DNA of 64,000 bases from UBA1206 sp050953105. GTDB taxonomy: Bacteria; Bacillota; Clostridia; Oscillospirales; CAG-382. The stretch covers positions 434,001-498,000 of the forward strand of contig JBMNMA010000009.1 in NCBI GenBank assembly GCA_050953105.1. Reading direction: 5' to 3'. Below, in pieces: positions 62,163-64,000 of the stretch. The translations under genes were made by a program, and so were the position numbers. Under the pieces are notes generated by a model. It was not told the origin of the DNA. It saw nothing but the letters and a program-made list of their open reading frames with translations, and made no database searches. Each line of letters begins with the position of its first letter. Position 1 is the first letter of the stretch.

Positions 62163-62831
62163 TCATATGTGACACCCGGACATAAGGTAACCTGTTTTAA
62201 CACCGCATAACAGGGCGGTACCGGCTGCGGTAGAGTCGGTAACCTTAGTTTCTTCTGATGAGTGCATACTGGTGTCGGCGGTGGCTATCATAAATTCGTC
62301 AAGATACAGGCCGGTTACGGTCATGCCGTCAATTGCGTTGGTGGTTATGGTTGTGGCCTGACGGTTGCCGGGGGTGTCGGCTATGCCGGGGACAATTCCG
62401 TTGACGGCAAGGGATGAATATTTCTGCTTATAGGCGTTGGCAATGTCGTAGGTGCCAAAGCCGGCGCCGTCGGGGATAAGGAAAATAATGTTTTTTATAC
62501 CCTGAATTTTATAGGTTTTGGCTTCATCACGGGTTATGCTAAGGAGTGTGCCTCCGCCGGAGACGAAATAATACCCGTCTACCTCGTAGACCAGGCCGTC
62601 GGGGGCGCCGGGGAGACCGTGGGCTTTGTATTCAATATCGTCGTTTTTAAGCTGTGCCATTGCCTGCTGAAAGGCGGAGGACTGGTTGGCTTTGTCTATT
62701 ACACCCGAAAAGGTGGGGACAAGCACCGCAGCAAGGATGGCAATAACGGCTATGACGATTACAAGTTCAACAATGGTAAAGGCTTTTCTTTTTGTCTGGA
62801 CATTGGTTTTAAATTTTTGCATTTGATTCAT
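62163..62831 (-). CDS. Prepilin N-terminus fused to the start of an alkaline phosphatase
   Basis: From ATG 62829-62831 (GGGGAGG upstream) the product begins with a basic leader, then KAFTIVELVIVIAVIAILAAVLVPTF, a type IV prepilin cleavage/methylation segment with the Glu at mature position 5 and Ala at -1. After about 70 residues of linker, in the same frame, comes IKNIIFLIPDGAGFGTYDIAN (PhoA D51 site) and VTDSTAAGTALLCGVKT with the nucleophile Ser. The frame then breaks at GGG 62175-62177; dropping one G gives MSGVTYDYKPTANLLEV. Restored length is about 650 aa. Predicted to be processed by a prepilin peptidase and carried on a pilus-like fibre or held in the membrane. Promoter at 62857-62885. 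Confidence 0.85.
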   Translation of the reverse strand: MNQMQKFKTNVQTKRKAFTIVELVIVIAVIAILAAVLVPTFSGVIDKANQSSAFQQAMAQLKNDDIEYKAHGLPGAPDGLVYEVDGYYFVSGGGTLLSITRDEAKTYKIQGIKNIIFLIPDGAGFGTYDIANAYKQKYSSLAVNGIVPGIADTPGNRQATTITTNAIDGMTVTGLYLDEFMIATADTSMHSSEETKVTDSTAAGTALLCGVKTGYLMSGCHI

Positions 62832-62856
62832 ATTGATTCCTCCCCGGTTCAAAGCA

Positions 62857-62885
62857 AGTTTATCATAACCAAAGGTTTTTTTCAA
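62857..62885 (-). promoter_or_regulatory. Promoter of the prepilin-alkaline phosphatase gene
   Basis: Minus strand TTGAAA (62880-62885), 17 bases, TAAACT (62857-62862), about 20 bases before the ribosome site. Confidence 0.65.
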
Positions 62886-63032
62886 CATTTTTTGTCAAAT
62901 AGTTTAATATATTCGTGGGTTTCTTTGCGGGACTGAGGGTGAAAACAAAGGTATGGAGGGGATTAACCCACGCACCTTTTATTTGTGTGGAACGGTATGG
63001 GCAATTACACACCGACAGCCATAACTGACAAT

Positions 63033-63074
63033 GAAAAATCGGCATAGCCGGTAAATATACCATGCTATGCCGAT
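63033..63074 (-). terminator. Terminator of the 63837 pilin gene
   Basis: ATCGGCATAG ... CTATGCCGAT perfect 10-bp stem followed by T5 on the minus strand. It separates the pilin transcript from the phosphatase gene, which has its own promoter. Confidence 0.75.
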
Positions 63075-63143
63075 ATTTTATTGGGGGTTGTTAAACTCTA
63101 CATAAACAGCCTACGTGATTATGGATAGGCTGGATAAATAATG

Positions 63144-63516
63144 CTACATGAGATGTAAAATTAATTTATCACCTTGTCCATCACCTGCTTCATCTTCTGT
63201 CCACCTGCATCATTTGATTGCCACCTGTGGGGGCATCTTCCTGAGTAGCAGGGATGAATGTTACAACATCCGTAGGGTAATCGGAGTTTACATAAACTGC
63301 AATTACGATGTCATTTGATGCTGATCATCAAAACTAAGCTTGCAACCATAAGCAGCGTTAGCATCTGCTCCCTGGCTTTGCTACAATTTTTACTTCTGTT
63401 GCACCAAAAGCTGCTTTTATGATAGCTTGAACCTTTTGACCGTCGCTGCTCCCACTCTGTTGTACTCTCAATAGCTTCGGTGCTTACAATAATTCTATCA
63501 TATTTAGTCATCATAA
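63144..63516 (-). pseudogene. Frameshifted C-terminal part of the pilin gene
   Basis: Reading three frames in turn gives a coherent protein tail: KKLIMMTKYDRIIVSTEAIESTT / SSDGQKVQAIIKAAFGATEVKIVAKPG / ADANAAYGCKLSFDDQHQ / NDIVIAVYVNSDYPTDVVTFIPATQEDAPTGGNQ. The switches fall at T6 63521-63526, CCC 63451-63453, CCC 63370-63372, TTT 63313-63315 and TTT 63213-63215 (plus strand), all homopolymers. The 67-aa open frame at 63311-63514 is one of these pieces, not a separate gene. Confidence 0.7.
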
Positions 63517-63837
63517 TCAGTTTTTTCGCCTGCCTTCTATAGCGTAAAGTTTCTTAATTTCTGTAGCTTGAATCTTGTTACCGACATACTTAAACTCATA
63601 GTTTATGCCATTAGCATCACCAATGGCAAAGATAGTTTCTGCAGAAAGTGCTGCTGTGTCGGACATTGCGAGGGTAGACTTCATAACAGAAGTTGCAACC
63701 TGAAGTGCAGCGGATCTGTTTGCTTTATCGATTACGCCACCGAAGGTAGGAATAAGAACGGCGGCAAGAATACCGATAACCGCAATAACTATAACAAGTT
63801 CTACGATTGTAAAACCTTTTTTTGCGTTTTTCTTCAT
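63517..63837 (-). CDS. Type IV pilin-like protein, N-terminal part
   Basis: Starts MKKNAKKGFTIVELVIVIAVIGILAAVLIPTFGGVIDKANRSAALQVATSVMKS: a short basic leader, Gly at -1, Phe at +1 and Glu at +5, the canonical prepilin peptidase site, then the hydrophobic assembly helix. ATG 63835-63837 follows GGAG by 7 bases. The frame stops at 63517 after GRRKN, but the tail continues in other frames downstream to about 63144, giving a restored length of about 230 aa. Probable pilus or pseudopilus subunit. Confidence 0.85.
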   Translation of the reverse strand: MKKNAKKGFTIVELVIVIAVIGILAAVLIPTFGGVIDKANRSAALQVATSVMKSTLAMSDTAALSAETIFAIGDANGINYEFKYVGNKIQATEIKKLYAIEGRRKN

Positions 63838-63901
63838 ATAAATCTCCATAAATATTTTGCATACTCCGGCTAATGGGAACGCCGGAAATATTAAAACTTA
63901 A

Positions 63902-64000
63902 TTATTCTGCTTTCTTTAACGTTGTGCCGTCAAGAATGTAGTCAACATTCTCAGCAGCGTCAAGATCTGCTATTGTGAGCTGCTTTAAGATCAGCTCTAA
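63902..64000 (-). CDS. C-terminal end of a further gene of the pilin locus (partial)
   Basis: Open from the window edge to TAA 63902-63904, encoding LELILKQLTIADLDAAENVDYILDGTTLKKAE. It lies 65 bases upstream of the pilin gene on the same strand, so probably co-transcribed. A hairpin CCGGC ... GCCGG (about 63867-63883) lies in the gap. Too short to assign a family. Confidence 0.55.
   Translation of the reverse strand, partial: LELILKQLTIADLDAAENVDYILDGTTLKKAE

Noticed and set aside
63311..63514. 67-aa ORF as an independent gene
   Set aside because: It is one frame of the broken pilin tail, continuous in sense with the frames on both sides.

Overview
The window looks like the chromosome of an anaerobic Bacillota, probably a gut Clostridia. 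The evidence is a K+-independent proton-pumping pyrophosphatase, pyruvate phosphate dikinase, class I hybrid cluster protein with rubredoxin, Gram-positive lipoproteins, PrsA-like foldases, strong AGGAGG ribosome sites, sigma-A promoters (TTGACA-17-TATAAT) and a large-serine-recombinase element of the type common in that group. I cannot name a species.

Layout. 1-6204: a carbohydrate-binding lipoprotein, a tandem hairpin array, tRNA-Arg(CCG), a small membrane protein, hppA and a frameshifted lipoprotein. About 6229-18682: a 12.45 kb mobile element inserted in the loop of that lipoprotein gene's Rho-independent terminator. It carries an XRE regulator with a type I restriction-modification operon (hsdM and hsdS frameshifted), a PrimPol/D5-type primase-helicase, an orphan HK97-type capsid gene, TnpW and a large serine recombinase. 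18698-29983: tRNA-Cys, a YgjV-like protein and a MATE transporter, then a leftward run pth-mfd-two PrsA-like lipoproteins-tyrS. 30075-38179: ppdK after a long leader, a CPBP protease, tadA, a membrane protein, metG and tatD. 38240-46470: gap, a membrane protein, a diguanylate cyclase, a Crp/Fnr regulator divergent from ferredoxin-rubredoxin-hcp, a MerR/TipA-like regulator and an ISL3 transposase remnant. 46477-60720: a two-gene cyclic-di-GMP operon, a DUF2179 protein, an SUV3-like helicase, a MarR-controlled heterodimeric ABC exporter, a metallophosphoesterase and YjbQ. 60882-64000: a pilin-type locus encoding an alkaline phosphatase behind a type IV prepilin N-terminus, a second prepilin, and the end of a third gene.

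The most unusual items are the prepilin-alkaline phosphatase fusion, the element that splits a transcription terminator (both halves of the stem are found 12.4 kb apart), the hsdS gene with two near-identical 116-bp TAEL-repeat blocks, and the hairpin array at 1283-1461. Single-base frameshifts occur in the 4584 lipoprotein, hsdM, hsdS, the alkaline phosphatase and the last pilin. Many sit in short homopolymers, so sequencing or assembly error must be excluded before calling these genes dead.
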